Below, piece by piece: positions 23,231-33,959 of a DNA stretch of 64,000 nucleotides (its first letter is position 1; every line of letters begins with the position of its first letter). Both the position numbers and the translations under genes were made by a program. The DNA is from Sphaerotilus microaerophilus (GTDB taxonomy: Bacteria > Pseudomonadota > Gammaproteobacteria > Burkholderiales > Burkholderiaceae_C), in the NCBI RefSeq assembly GCF_023734135.1, contig NZ_AP025730.1:5022001-5086000 (forward strand), written 5' to 3'. The notes beneath the pieces were generated by a model. The model did no database searches and was not told the DNA's origin. It saw only the letters and a program-made list of their open reading frames with translations.

Positions 23231-24934
23231 ATGACCATGCACCCTGACCTTCCCGCTGACGCATTCAGCCTGCAGCGCCTGTACCACTGGGAACGCCACG
23301 CCCCCAGCCGCATCACCCTGACCCAACCGATGGGCGGCGGTGTGGTGAAGGAATTCACCTGGAGCGAGGTGGCCGACCAGGTGCGCCGCATCGCCGCGCA
23401 CCTGAAAGCACAGGGCTGGGAGCCAGGCTCCAAGGTGGCGATCCTGTCGAAGAACTGCGCCTGGTGGCTGATGAGCGACCTGGCGATCTGGATGGCCGGC
23501 TACGTCTCGGTGCCGCTGTACCCGACGCTGGCGCCGGAGACCATCCACCACATCCTGACGCACAGCGAGGCGCGCGCCTGCTTCGTCGGCAAGCTCGACG
23601 GCTGGGAGCACATGAAGTCCGGCGTGCCGGCGGACCTGCCCTGCATCGCCTACCCGCTCTCGCCGCCGGATGCGGTCGCCTCGTACGACGGCTGGGAGGC
23701 GATCTGCTCGCGCACCGCGCCGATGGCCGGCGAGCCGACGCGCGATCCCGACGACCTGGCCACGATCATCTACACGTCCGGCACCACCGGGTTGCCCAAG
23801 GGCGTGATGCACAGCTTCGGCAACTTCACCTGGGCGGTGGACCGCGGCACGCGCTCGCGCATCCTCATGACGCAGAGCGACCGCATGCTCTCCTACCTGC
23901 CGCTGGCGCACGTGGTGGAGCGCACGCTGGTGGAGCACGGCTGGCTGAAGTCCGGCATGCACCTGTACTTCGCCGAGTCGCTGGACACCTTCACCGCCGA
24001 CATGCAGCGCGCCCGGCCGACGCTGTTCTTCTCGGTGCCGCGCCTGTGGGTCAAGTTCCAGCACGGCGTGCACCACAAGCTGCCGGCGGCCAAGCTGGAC
24101 CGCCTGCTGTCGATCCCGATCATCGGCGGCCTGATCCGCCGCAAGATCCTGCGCACCCTTGGGCTGGACCAGTGCCGCTGGGCCGCGGGCGGTGCCGCGC
24201 CGATGCCCATCGAGCTGCTGGCTTGGTACCGCCGGCTCGGCCTGCCGATCAACGAGGGCTACGGCATGACCGAGAACCTGGCGCTCTCGCACATCACCGA
24301 AGCCGGCAAGAACCAGGAAGGCACGGTCGGCCCAGCCTACGACGACGTCGAGCACCGCATCGACCCGGCGACGGGCGAGATCCAGATGCGCAGCCAGGCG
24401 CTGATGCTGGGCTACTACAAGGAACCGGAGTTGACCCGCGCGGCCTACACCCCCGATGGCTGGCTGCGCACCGGCGACAAGGGCGACATCGACAACCTGG
24501 GCCTGCTGCGCATCACCGGCCGGGTCAAGGACCTGTTCAAGACCAGCAAGGGCAAGTACGTGGCGCCCGCGCCGATCGAGGACCGCCTCGTGATGCACGA
24601 GGCGCTGGAGGCCTGCGTGGTCACCGGCGCCAACCTCGGCCAGCCGCTGGGCATCGCGATGCTCAACGCCGAGACCGTGGCCAGCCTGCCCAAGGACGCC
24701 GTGCAGGCCGAGCTGGAGGCTTCGCTGATCCGCCACCTCGACGCCATCAACGCCCGCCTTGACCCGCACGAGCAGTTGGCCTGCCTGGTGGCGGTCACCA
24801 GCGCCTGGACGGTGGACAACGACCTCATCACGCCCACCTTCAAGGTCAAGCGCAACCGCATCGAGGACGTCTACGCCCGCCACTACGAGACCTGGGTGGC
24901 CTCGGGGCGCAAGGTGATCTGGCTGGTGGGGTGA
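23231..24934 (+). CDS. AMP-binding long-chain acyl-CoA synthetase (FAA1/FadD15-type)
   Basis: 567 residues from ATG 23231, preceded by AGGAGACAAGCGC. Motifs: LATIIYTSGTTGLPKGVMHSFGNF (~175-198), INEGYGMTENLALSH (~335), GWLRTGDKGDIDNLG (~405) and the C-terminal lysine region LITPTFKVKRNRIEDVY. The form with a short lid and the C-terminal FKVKR rather than GKxxR is that of the eukaryote-like long-chain synthetases. It probably activates a long-chain or aromatic acid. It is divergent from the Bug operon and shares with it the 30-bp inverted repeat. Confidence 0.85.
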   Translation: MTMHPDLPADAFSLQRLYHWERHAPSRITLTQPMGGGVVKEFTWSEVADQVRRIAAHLKAQGWEPGSKVAILSKNCAWWLMSDLAIWMAGYVSVPLYPTLAPETIHHILTHSEARACFVGKLDGWEHMKSGVPADLPCIAYPLSPPDAVASYDGWEAICSRTAPMAGEPTRDPDDLATIIYTSGTTGLPKGVMHSFGNFTWAVDRGTRSRILMTQSDRMLSYLPLAHVVERTLVEHGWLKSGMHLYFAESLDTFTADMQRARPTLFFSVPRLWVKFQHGVHHKLPAAKLDRLLSIPIIGGLIRRKILRTLGLDQCRWAAGGAAPMPIELLAWYRRLGLPINEGYGMTENLALSHITEAGKNQEGTVGPAYDDVEHRIDPATGEIQMRSQALMLGYYKEPELTRAAYTPDGWLRTGDKGDIDNLGLLRITGRVKDLFKTSKGKYVAPAPIEDRLVMHEALEACVVTGANLGQPLGIAMLNAETVASLPKDAVQAELEASLIRHLDAINARLDPHEQLACLVAVTSAWTVDNDLITPTFKVKRNRIEDVYARHYETWVASGRKVIWLVG

Positions 24935-24962
24935 GCGGGGGTGAGCGCCCGCCGATCCGACC

Positions 24963-25736
24963 TCAGCCGCGCAGCCCGTCGGCCAGCAGCTTGATGCCGC
25001 TGAGCGCCATGCCGCCCCAGACCAGCCGGTAGAACCAGGTCGGCGAGATGCGCTTCGTGGCCCACACGCCCAGGCGCACGCCGGCCCAGGCGCAGGGCAG
25101 CAGCAGCACCGAGGTGGCGAGGTTGCGCAGGTCGATCAGCCCCAGCAGGCCGTAGGGCAGCCACTTGGAGAAGTTGATCGTCGCGAAGAACACTGCGGTG
25201 GTGCCGGCAAAGGCCAGCGGCTCCATGCGGCGCGGCAGCAGCGCCATCGCGATCGGCGGGCCGCCCGCGTGGGCGACGAAGCTGGTGTAGCCGGAGAACC
25301 AGGCCAGCGCCGCGCACTTGAACGGCCCCGGTGGCGGCGCATCCGAGCGCGCAGGCCGCAGGAACTGCAGCGCCAGGAAGCCCAGCGTCACCGCACCGAC
25401 GATGCCGGCCACGGTCGACGACTTCAACAGCCCGAAGCTCGCCCAGCCCAGCGCGATGCCCAGCAGCCCGCCGGGCAGCAGCTGACGCAGCACGCGCCAG
25501 TCCGGGCTGCGGCGCAGCGTCCACAGGCCGATCACGTCGGCCGCGCAGAGGATCGGCAGCATGACCGCCGCCGCCTGCGGCACCGTGACCACCATCGCCA
25601 GCATCGGTGTGGCCAGCGAGCCGATGCCCGAGGCGAAGCCGGACTTGGACAGCCCGATCAGCAGCGCTGCAGGCAGTGCCAGCGCGTAAAAATGCCACTC
25701 CGTGATGAAGGCACCCGCCAGCCAGTCGGCGGTCAC
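24963..25736 (-). CDS. TauE/SafE-family sulfite exporter-like permease
   Basis: 257 residues with about eight membrane segments. The family repeats are visible as GLSKSGFASGIGSLATPMLAM (residues ~27-47) and FSGYTSFVAHAGGPPIAMALLPRRM (~150-174). TauE/SafE proteins are thought to export organosulfur or other small anions. It lies head to tail with the RutE-like gene 33 bp upstream and converges on the AMP ligase. Confidence 0.85.
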   Translation of the reverse strand: MTADWLAGAFITEWHFYALALPAALLIGLSKSGFASGIGSLATPMLAMVVTVPQAAAVMLPILCAADVIGLWTLRRSPDWRVLRQLLPGGLLGIALGWASFGLLKSSTVAGIVGAVTLGFLALQFLRPARSDAPPPGPFKCAALAWFSGYTSFVAHAGGPPIAMALLPRRMEPLAFAGTTAVFFATINFSKWLPYGLLGLIDLRNLATSVLLLPCAWAGVRLGVWATKRISPTWFYRLVWGGMALSGIKLLADGLRG

Positions 25737-25769
25737 GCGACGGCCCCGGGATGATTCGGGCGGGCCACG

Positions 25770-26363
25770 TCAGACGATCGCGCAGGCGTCGTCGAAGTCC
25801 AGCCGCGCCGCCCGGGGGCGCAGGCCGGCGGGGTCGCCATAGCCGAGGTTGCAGACCACCAGGCTCTTGACGGCCGTACCGGCCCAGAACTCCGCGTCCA
25901 CCGCGGCGGCGTCGAAGCCACCCATCGGGCCGCAGTCCAGCCCGAGCGAGCGTGCGGCGAGGATGAAGTAGCCGATCTGCAGCCCGCCGTTCAGCGTGGA
26001 CATCGCCTCGCGCGCGGTCGGCTGGCCGGCCAGGCGCTCGCCCACCGCGGCCATGTGCGGCGCCAGCGTCGGCATGCGGGTGTGGAAATCGACATCGCGG
26101 CCCAGGATGGCCACCACCGGCGCAGCACCGGTCTTGGCGCGGTTGCCCTCGGCCATCAGCGGCAGCAGACGCGCACGTGCCTCGGCCGACTGCACGAAGC
26201 GCACCCGCAGCGGGCTGATGTTCATCGCCGTCGGGCCCCACTTGGCCAGGTCGTAGAGCTGGCGCAGGGTCTCGGGCGCCACCGCCTCGTCGCGCCAGGC
26301 GTTGTGGGTGCGGGCTTCGGTGAAGAGCTGGGCCAGGGCGGCGGTGTCGAGGGCGTGGCGCAT
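25770..26363 (-). CDS. rutE: RutE-like malonic semialdehyde reductase / nitroreductase
   Basis: 197 residues. Nitroreductase fold with FMN contacts: FTEARTHNAWRDEAVAPETLRQLYDLAKWGPTAMNISPLRVRFV (residues ~14-58) and GPMGGFDAAAVDAEFWAGT near the C-terminal half, as in E. coli RutE/YdfG-type nitroreductases. RutE reduces malonic semialdehyde from pyrimidine breakdown; no other rut gene is nearby, so a general nitroreductase role is equally possible. Confidence 0.8.
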   Translation of the reverse strand: MRHALDTAALAQLFTEARTHNAWRDEAVAPETLRQLYDLAKWGPTAMNISPLRVRFVQSAEARARLLPLMAEGNRAKTGAAPVVAILGRDVDFHTRMPTLAPHMAAVGERLAGQPTAREAMSTLNGGLQIGYFILAARSLGLDCGPMGGFDAAAVDAEFWAGTAVKSLVVCNLGYGDPAGLRPRAARLDFDDACAIV

Positions 26364-26446
26364 CGTGCAGGGTCTCGTGGTGCTTGATGAGGTGAAGGAC
26401 GGGGGATGGAGGGACAGGGAGAAGGCCGGACGGGCAGAATTGTGCG

Positions 26447-26887
26447 ATGTTCACCCCCAGCCAGCACGACGTTCGGACTTTCTTCTGCGAGGCCTGGCGC
26501 AAGCAGTGCGCCGGCGAGCCGCTCTCGCCGATGGACACGCTCGCCGCCGAGTGGATCGCCCGTCACCCGGAGTACCACGCCGAGCTGTCGGACCTGGAGG
26601 CCGCGCTGACGGCGGTTTACACGGTCGAAGACGGGCAGAAGGGCCGGACGAACCCCTTCCTGCACCTGTCGATGCACCTGTCGATCAGCGAGCAGTGCTC
26701 GATCGACCAGCCGCGCGGCATCCGCCAGGCCGTCGAGTTGCTGGCCGCGAAGCGCAGCGACCTGCACGCCGCCCACCACGAGGTGATGGACTGCCTGGGC
26801 GAAATGATCTGGGCCTCCCAGCGCAGCGGCCAGCCGCCCGATCCGCACGCCTACCTGGAGCGGGTGCGCAGCCGCGCCACCCGCTGA
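26447..26887 (+). CDS. DUF1841 family protein
   Basis: 146 residues, starting MFTPSQHDVRTFFCEAWRK. The core NPFLHLSMHLSISEQCSIDQPRGIR (residues ~68-92) is the DUF1841 mark. Helical, no signal peptide, probably cytoplasmic. The function is unknown; the family is common in beta- and gammaproteobacteria. Confidence 0.85.
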   Translation: MFTPSQHDVRTFFCEAWRKQCAGEPLSPMDTLAAEWIARHPEYHAELSDLEAALTAVYTVEDGQKGRTNPFLHLSMHLSISEQCSIDQPRGIRQAVELLAAKRSDLHAAHHEVMDCLGEMIWASQRSGQPPDPHAYLERVRSRATR

Positions 26888-27019
26888 ACCGGCGCGGCCC
26901 TGCCCCACCCCTGTCCCACCCCTGCGCCGCCTCCGCCCACCTGAATGCCCCTCGATTGCAACGGGCGCGCTGCGGACAGGCCGCCGCGCCGCGCCGCAAG
27001 CGCCTGCTAGTCTTTGCCG

Positions 27020-28300
27020 ATGTCTGCCCCGCCTTCCGAATCCTCCCCGCCGACATCCGCCGCGCAGCAGGCGGCACGGCCCAGCGCCGCCGTCGCCGCC
27101 ACCGCGCTGGGGCTGCTGCTGGGCCTGCAGCCGCTGACCACCGACCTGTACCTGCCGGCCTTCCCGGCCCTGACCCGCGACCTGGGCGCGCCGATGCACC
27201 TGGCACAGCTCACCATGTCGGCCCTGTTGCTGGCCTTCGGTGCGGCCCAGCTGGTCTGGGGCCCGCTGGCCGACCGCTGGGGCCGCCGCCCGGTCCTGCA
27301 GGCCGGGCTGCTGCTGTACATCCTGGCCAGCCTGGGGGCCATGCTGGCGCTCGACATGCACGCGCTGGTGGCCGCGCGCATCGTGCAGGGCCTGGGTCTG
27401 GCCGCCGCGGTGGTGGTGGCGCGCGCGACGGTGCGTGACCTGTACGAACCGCATGAGGGCGCGCACGTGATGTCGCTGGCACTGTCCGGCCTGGGGCTGA
27501 TCGCGATCAGCAGCCCGGTGATCGGCGGCTTTGTGGCGCAGCAGTTCGGCTGGCGTGGGACCTTTGCCTTCATCGGCCTGAGCACGCTGGCGATCGCCGT
27601 GTTCGTCTGGCTGAAGCTGCCCGAGACGGTGCCACAGCGCAACCTGCGCGCCCTGCACCCGCCCACGTTGGCGGCCAACTGGCGGCGCATCCTCGTGCAC
27701 CCCACCTTCCTGGCCTGGTCCAGCCTGACGGCCTGCACCTACGGCGCGCTGTTCATCTTCCTGGCCGGCTCGTCCTTCGTCTACATCGACACGCTCGGCC
27801 TCTCGCCCACGCTGTACGGCCTGGTGCTGGGCTCCAGCTCGATCTCCTACCTGATCGGCACCTTCGTCTGCCGCAGCTGGCTGGTGCGCCTGGGCATGAC
27901 CGGCACCATCGGCCGCGCCAGCTATTTCACCCTGGCGGGCGGCCTGTCGATGGGCGCACTCTCGCTGGCGGGAGTGCAGGCGATCTGGGCCATTGCCCTG
28001 CCGCAGATGGCGATCGCCTTCGGCCACGGCATGCACCAGTCCTGCGGCCAGGCCGGCGCGGTAGGCCCCTTCCGCGACCAGGCCGGCACCGCCGCCGCGC
28101 TGGCCGGCTGCCTGCTCGCCACCGTGGCCTTCGGCATCGGCCGCTGGCTGGGCTGGGCAATGGACGGCACAGCCCGCCCGATGGCGCTGGGCATCGCCTT
28201 CTGGGCCACGCTGACCGCCGTGGTCGGCTGGACGCTGGTGCGCCGCCACGGCGCGCCTGGCAGCGCCCTGCCGGCGGGCGCCGCGGCCAGCCGGGGCTGA
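27020..28300 (+). CDS. Bcr/CflA-type MFS multidrug efflux transporter
   Basis: 426 residues from ATG 27020 with 12 membrane segments. The segment PLTTDLYLPAFPALTRDLGA (~38-57) and the loop GPLADRWGRRPVLQAGLLLY (~80-99) are typical of Bcr/CflA drug antiporters, followed by motif C-like ARATVRDLYEP. It exports small drugs such as bicyclomycin-type compounds against protons. It is 45 bp upstream of miaA and may be co-transcribed. Confidence 0.85.
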   Translation: MSAPPSESSPPTSAAQQAARPSAAVAATALGLLLGLQPLTTDLYLPAFPALTRDLGAPMHLAQLTMSALLLAFGAAQLVWGPLADRWGRRPVLQAGLLLYILASLGAMLALDMHALVAARIVQGLGLAAAVVVARATVRDLYEPHEGAHVMSLALSGLGLIAISSPVIGGFVAQQFGWRGTFAFIGLSTLAIAVFVWLKLPETVPQRNLRALHPPTLAANWRRILVHPTFLAWSSLTACTYGALFIFLAGSSFVYIDTLGLSPTLYGLVLGSSSISYLIGTFVCRSWLVRLGMTGTIGRASYFTLAGGLSMGALSLAGVQAIWAIALPQMAIAFGHGMHQSCGQAGAVGPFRDQAGTAAALAGCLLATVAFGIGRWLGWAMDGTARPMALGIAFWATLTAVVGWTLVRRHGAPGSALPAGAAASRG

Positions 28301-28345
28301 TCCCCCACGGAGGCAGGCGGCGGCGGCGCTGCTCTAATCGACCAC

Positions 28346-29361
28346 ATGGATCCCCGTTGCCTCCCCGTGCTGGCCATCGCCGGCCCCACCGCCAGCGGCA
28401 AGACCGCCGCAGCCCTGGCGCTGGGCCGCGCCTGGCGCTCGGCCGGCGTGCCGGTGGAGATCGTCAGCGTCGACTCCGCGCTGGTCTACCGCGGCATGGA
28501 CATCGGCACCGCCAAGCCCAGCGCCACTGAGCTGGCCGAGTTCCCGCACCACCTGATCGACCTGATCGAGCCGACGCAGGCCTACTCCGCGGCCGAGTTC
28601 GTCACCGACGCGACCCGGCGGGTCGGCGAGATCCGTGCGCGCGGCGCGCTGCCGCTGCTGGTGGGTGGCACGATGCTCTATTTCAAGGCGCTGTTCGGTG
28701 GCATGGACGCCCTGCCCTCCGCCGATGCCGCGGTGCGCGCCGCCATCGACGCGCGCGCCCGGGAGCTCGGCTGGCCGGCGCTGCACGCCGAGCTGGCGCA
28801 GGTGGACCCTGTCACCGCCGCCCGGCTGGCACCGCGCGACGCCCAGCGCATCCAGCGCGCGCTGGAGGTCTGGCAGGTCAGCGGCCAGCCGCTGTCGAGC
28901 TTCCACAGCGGCCGCTTCGACCGCGACGCCCATGCCGACCGCGCGCCGCTGGCCATCGCCGGCCTGCCCTGCCGGCTGGTCGCGCTGGAGCCCACCGACC
29001 GCGCCTGGCTGCACGCGCGCATCGCCCGGCGCTTCGAGCAGATGCTGGCCGAGGGGCTGATGGACGAGGTGCAGCGCCTGCGCCAGCGCGGCGACCTGCA
29101 CCTGGATCTGCCCTCGATGCGCTGCGTCGGCTACCGCCAGGCCTGGGAACTCATGGACAGCGGGCTCGACGGCGCGGCGCCGATGGCGACGCTGGCCGAG
29201 CGCGGCATCGCCGCCACGCGCCAGCTCGCCAAGCGCCAGCTCACCTGGCTGCGCAGCCTGCCGCAGCGTGAAGTCCTGACCTGCGACGCGCCCGACGCGC
29301 TGGCTACACTGCTGGCGCGCTTCGGCCCCGCCGCTTCCGGTACGGGTGGCGCACCGGCGCC

Positions 29362-29365
<4 letters not shown>
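28346..29365 (+). CDS. miaA: tRNA dimethylallyltransferase
   Basis: 339 residues. P-loop [15 protein letters not shown] (~10-24), then [19 protein letters not shown] (~38), [15 protein letters not shown] (~105) and [15 protein letters not shown] (~255) with [14 protein letters not shown], all MiaA signatures. The enzyme adds dimethylallyl to A37 of tRNAs reading codons that begin with U. Its stop overlaps the start of the ABC ATPase gene (ATGA). Confidence 0.95.
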
Positions 29366-30234
<869 letters not shown>

Positions 30235-30362
30235 GGCCCGGGACCGACGCGCCCGAATTGACTCCGGTCAAGTGCGCATCGTGTGCAATCGGTCACAGTT
30301 CGCAGCTTTTCCCACCGCCTTCCCGGGATCCTCGCGCTGCGGGGCGCCGTCCGGAATCCGCC

Positions 30363-31124
30363 ATGCCGATCGAGCTGTTCCGCCAGGGCGAGTGCCTGCG
30401 CCTGATGTTCTGCGACCTGCACAACGAGCATGGCGAGGCGGTGCAGAGCAATCAGTTCCTGCTGGTCAACGGCGACACCGGCGCGATCATCGACCCCGGC
30501 GGCAACCTCGCCTACCACCCGCTCTACCTGGGCATGGTGGAGCACTTCCCGCCCACGCGGCTGTCGGCCATCCTGGCCTCGCACGCCGACCCGGACATCA
30601 TTGCTTCGCTGGACCGCTGGATGACCGGCACGCCCGCGCAGGTCTACATCTCCACGGTCTGGGAGCGCTTCGTCCCGCACTTCTGCAAGCCCGGCAAGAC
30701 CGAGGGCCGCATCCTCGGCATCCCCGATGCGGGCATGCACATCCGCGTCGGCCTGGGGGACATCGTCGCGCTGCCGGCGCACTTTCTGCACGCCGAGGGC
30801 AACTTCCAGTTCTGGGACCCGTCCAGCCGCATCCTGTTCTCCGGCGACCTGGGCGTGTCGCTGGGGCTGGACCCGCGCCGGCCGATCCGCTCGCTGCGTG
30901 AGGCCATCCCCTACATGGCGCCCTTTCACCGGCGCTACATGTCCAGCAACAAGATCCTGCGGCTGTGGGCGCAGATGGTCGCCGGCCTGCCGATCGCGAT
31001 GATCGCGCCGCAGCACGGCGCCCCGCTGGTCGGGCCGGCGGTGCAGGAGTTCATCGCCTGGGTGCAGACGCTGGAGTGCGGCATCGACCTGATGACGCCG
31101 GAGCACTACGCCCTCCCCGCCTGA
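30363..31124 (+). CDS. metallo-beta-lactamase fold protein, ODP (diiron oxygen-binding) type
   Basis: 253 residues from ATG 30363. Metal ligand pattern resembles flavodiiron proteins: SHADPDIIAS (H-x-D-x-D) near residue 80, HFLHAEGNFQFWDPSSRILFSGDLG (H and D near 140-163), and APQHG near 218. No flavodoxin domain follows, as in stand-alone ODP proteins thought to bind oxygen or act as sensors. The gene sits between the ATPase and permease genes of the Att-like exporter but with gaps of 128 and 75 bp, so it may be an independent insertion. Confidence 0.8.
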   Translation: MPIELFRQGECLRLMFCDLHNEHGEAVQSNQFLLVNGDTGAIIDPGGNLAYHPLYLGMVEHFPPTRLSAILASHADPDIIASLDRWMTGTPAQVYISTVWERFVPHFCKPGKTEGRILGIPDAGMHIRVGLGDIVALPAHFLHAEGNFQFWDPSSRILFSGDLGVSLGLDPRRPIRSLREAIPYMAPFHRRYMSSNKILRLWAQMVAGLPIAMIAPQHGAPLVGPAVQEFIAWVQTLECGIDLMTPEHYALPA

Positions 31125-31199
31125 ACAGGCAGTCCACGGCCCCGGCGACGGGCGCCCGTCGCCGACCTGAGCGACACTGCAGGGCCCCGCGCCGCTGCC

Positions 31200-33959
31200 A
31201 TGCCCCCACCGCCCAAGCCCCCCGCCGAGAACATCGTCGCCCCGCGGCCCGGGCGCACGGACGACAGCATCGACCCCACCGCCCCCACGCTGCCCACGGT
31301 CGCCCGCGCCGCCCCCGGGCGCCAGCCGCGCCTGCTGGTGACCCTGATGCTCGCGCAGTGGCGCCACCACCCGGGGCAGACCCTGCTGGCGGTGCTGGCC
31401 ATCGCGCTGGGCGTGGCGCTGGCCTTTGCGGTGCACCTGATCAACGCCTCGGCGCTGGCCGAGTTCGGCCAGGCGGTGCGCGCCGTCAACGGCCAGCCCG
31501 ACGCGGTGCTGCGCCCGGCCGAGGGCACCCGGCTCGACGAGGCCGCCTACCCGCGCGCCGCGCTGCATCCGCAGGTGGCGCTGGCCAGCCCGGTGCTGGA
31601 GATCGACACCCAGACCCTCGCCCCCCGCCGCGCCGATGCCGCCTCCGGCAGCGGCAGCGCACCCACCGCCCCCCGCGCCGGCCTGACCCGCGGCGCCAAG
31701 CAGGCGGTGCGGGTGCTGGGCATCGACGCACTGCGCGCCCCCGCCCTGGCCCCGGACCTGCTGCCGCGCCCGCGCGAAGGCGCCGACCGCCTCGCCCTGC
31801 TCGACCCCGACCGCGTCTTCCTCAACCCCGCCGCGCAGCGCCTATTGGGAGGCTCTGGCAGCTCGGGCGGCCTGCCCGAGGCGGTGCAGCTGCAGTCCGG
31901 TGAGCGCATGCTCTCGCTGCGCGTGGCCGGCAGCGTCGCGGCCGAGGGCCCGCCACTGGTGGTGATGGACCTGGCCGGCGCGCAGCAGCACTTCGGACAC
32001 CTCGGCCAGCTGAGCCGCATCGACCTGCGCCTGGCCGCCGGCACGGACGCCACTGCGCTGCTCGATCAGCTCAACCGGGGCCAGCCCGGCGCGGCCCGGC
32101 TGCGCCTGGCGCCGGTGCAGGAAGCGGCCCAGCGCGTGTCCAACCTCTCCCGCGCCTACCGCGTCAACCTGGGCGTGCTCTCGCTGGTGGCGCTGTTCAC
32201 CGGCGCCTTCCTGGTCTTCTCCGTGCAGTCGCTGGGCGTGGCCAAGCGCGTCCCGCAGTTGGCGCTGCTCGGCGTGCTGGGCATGGCCGCGCGCGAGCGG
32301 CTGCGGCTGGTGCAGGTGGAATCGCTGGCGCTGGGCGTGGTGGGCGCGCTGCTCGGGCTGGCGCTGGGCACGGCGCTCGCCGCCCTGGCGCTGCAGTGGC
32401 TGGGCGGCGACCTGGGCAGCGGCCTGATCGGTGGCCAGACCGGCGGTGGGGCCCCGCCGCTGCAGTGGTCCACCGGCGCGGCGCTGGTCTACGGCGCGCT
32501 CGGCCTGCTGGCCGCCTGGGTGGGCGGCTGGCACCCGGCCCGGCAGGCGGCGCGGCTCGCCCCGGCACTCAGCCTCAAGGGCCTGGGGCACGACGGCCGC
32601 CGCCAGCGCGGCGCCTGGCGCGGGCCGGCCCTGCTGATCGGCGGCGTGCTGCTGGCCTTCCTGCCGCCGCTGGGTGACCTGCCACTGGCGGCCTACCTGA
32701 GCGTGGCGCTGCTGCTGCTGGGCGGCATCCTCTGCGTGCCGATGGGCGTGGGCGGCCTGCTCGCGCTGCTGCGCACGCCCCTGCAGCCGGTGGCGCTGCT
32801 GGCCATCGAGCGCGCCCGCGACCAGCGCGCCACCGCCACCGTCGCCGTGGCCGGCGTGGTCGCCAGCCTGGCGCTGGCCGTGGCGATGACGGTGATGGTG
32901 GCGAGCTTCCGCGACTCGGTGACCCGCTGGCTCGACCAGGTGCTGCCCGCCGATCTCTACGCCCGCACCGCCACCGGCACCAGCCAGGCCGATGCCGCCT
33001 GGCTGGGCCCGGACTTCCTGCGCCGCGCCGCCGCCCTGCCCGGCGTGACCCGCCTGCAGGCTCAGCGCCTGCAGCCCATCTCGCTCGACCCCGACCAGCC
33101 GCCGATGGCGCTGCTGGCCCGCGAGGTCGGCCCCGGCGCCAGCGACCTGCCGCTGGTGGGCGAGCTGCTCGAAGACAGCGAGCGCCCGCTCACGGCCGAC
33201 CGCAAACCCGTTCCCGCGCTCTACGCCAGCGAGACCGCGATGGCGCTGCGCGGCCTGCGCCTGGGGCAGACGCTCGACCTGCCCCTGCCCGACGGCCGCC
33301 GCCTGCGCGTCTGGCTGCGCGGCGTCTGGCGCGACTACGCCCGCCAGCAGGGCACGCTGGTGATCGACCGGCGCGACTGGCTGGCCGCCACCGGCGACAC
33401 CCGCGTCAACGACCTGGCGCTCTGGCTCACCCCCGGCACCGACGCCGCCCCGGTGCGCGAGGCGCTGCGCCGCCTCGCCCCCGACCCGGCGCTGCTGGAG
33501 CTGGCCACGCCGGGCGAAATCCGCGCCACCTCGCTGCAGATCTTTGACCGCAGCTTCGCCGTCACCTACTGGCTGCAGGCGGTGGCGGTGGGCATCGGCC
33601 TGTTCGGCATCGCCGCCAGCTTCTCCGGCCAGGTGCTGGCGCGGCGGCGCGAATTCGGCGCGCTGCAGCACCTGGGTGCCAGCCGGGCGCAGGTGCTGGC
33701 GCTCGTCAGTGCCGAGGGCGCCGTGTGGACCGCCGTGGGCACCCTGCTCGGCCTGGCGCTGGGCCTGGCGGTGGCGGTGGTGCTGGTGCACGTGGTCAAC
33801 CCGCAGAGCTTCCACTGGACGATGGAGCTCTCGCTGCCGCTGGGCCGCCTCGCCCTGCTCGCGCTGGCCGTGCTCGCCGCCGGCACCGGCACCGCCTGGC
33901 TGGCCGGCCGCGCCGCCGCCAGCCGGCAGATGGCGCTGGCGGTGAAGGAGGACTGGTGA
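31200..33959 (+). CDS. ABC transporter permease with two FtsX-like halves
   Basis: 919 residues. After a 45-residue Pro-rich start comes a first membrane segment (LLAVLAIALGVALAFAVHL), a periplasmic MacB-like part, an FtsX block of three segments at ~320-450, a second segment group at ~475-590 (RGPALLIGGVLLAFLPPLG), a second periplasmic domain, and a final FtsX block at ~785-910. Such fused permeases move lipids, lipoproteins or peptides to or through the outer envelope. Its stop TGA overlaps the start of the CrtC-like gene, indicating coupled translation. Confidence 0.85.
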   Translation: MPPPPKPPAENIVAPRPGRTDDSIDPTAPTLPTVARAAPGRQPRLLVTLMLAQWRHHPGQTLLAVLAIALGVALAFAVHLINASALAEFGQAVRAVNGQPDAVLRPAEGTRLDEAAYPRAALHPQVALASPVLEIDTQTLAPRRADAASGSGSAPTAPRAGLTRGAKQAVRVLGIDALRAPALAPDLLPRPREGADRLALLDPDRVFLNPAAQRLLGGSGSSGGLPEAVQLQSGERMLSLRVAGSVAAEGPPLVVMDLAGAQQHFGHLGQLSRIDLRLAAGTDATALLDQLNRGQPGAARLRLAPVQEAAQRVSNLSRAYRVNLGVLSLVALFTGAFLVFSVQSLGVAKRVPQLALLGVLGMAARERLRLVQVESLALGVVGALLGLALGTALAALALQWLGGDLGSGLIGGQTGGGAPPLQWSTGAALVYGALGLLAAWVGGWHPARQAARLAPALSLKGLGHDGRRQRGAWRGPALLIGGVLLAFLPPLGDLPLAAYLSVALLLLGGILCVPMGVGGLLALLRTPLQPVALLAIERARDQRATATVAVAGVVASLALAVAMTVMVASFRDSVTRWLDQVLPADLYARTATGTSQADAAWLGPDFLRRAAALPGVTRLQAQRLQPISLDPDQPPMALLAREVGPGASDLPLVGELLEDSERPLTADRKPVPALYASETAMALRGLRLGQTLDLPLPDGRRLRVWLRGVWRDYARQQGTLVIDRRDWLAATGDTRVNDLALWLTPGTDAAPVREALRRLAPDPALLELATPGEIRATSLQIFDRSFAVTYWLQAVAVGIGLFGIAASFSGQVLARRREFGALQHLGASRAQVLALVSAEGAVWTAVGTLLGLALGLAVAVVLVHVVNPQSFHWTMELSLPLGRLALLALAVLAAGTGTAWLAGRAAASRQMALAVKEDW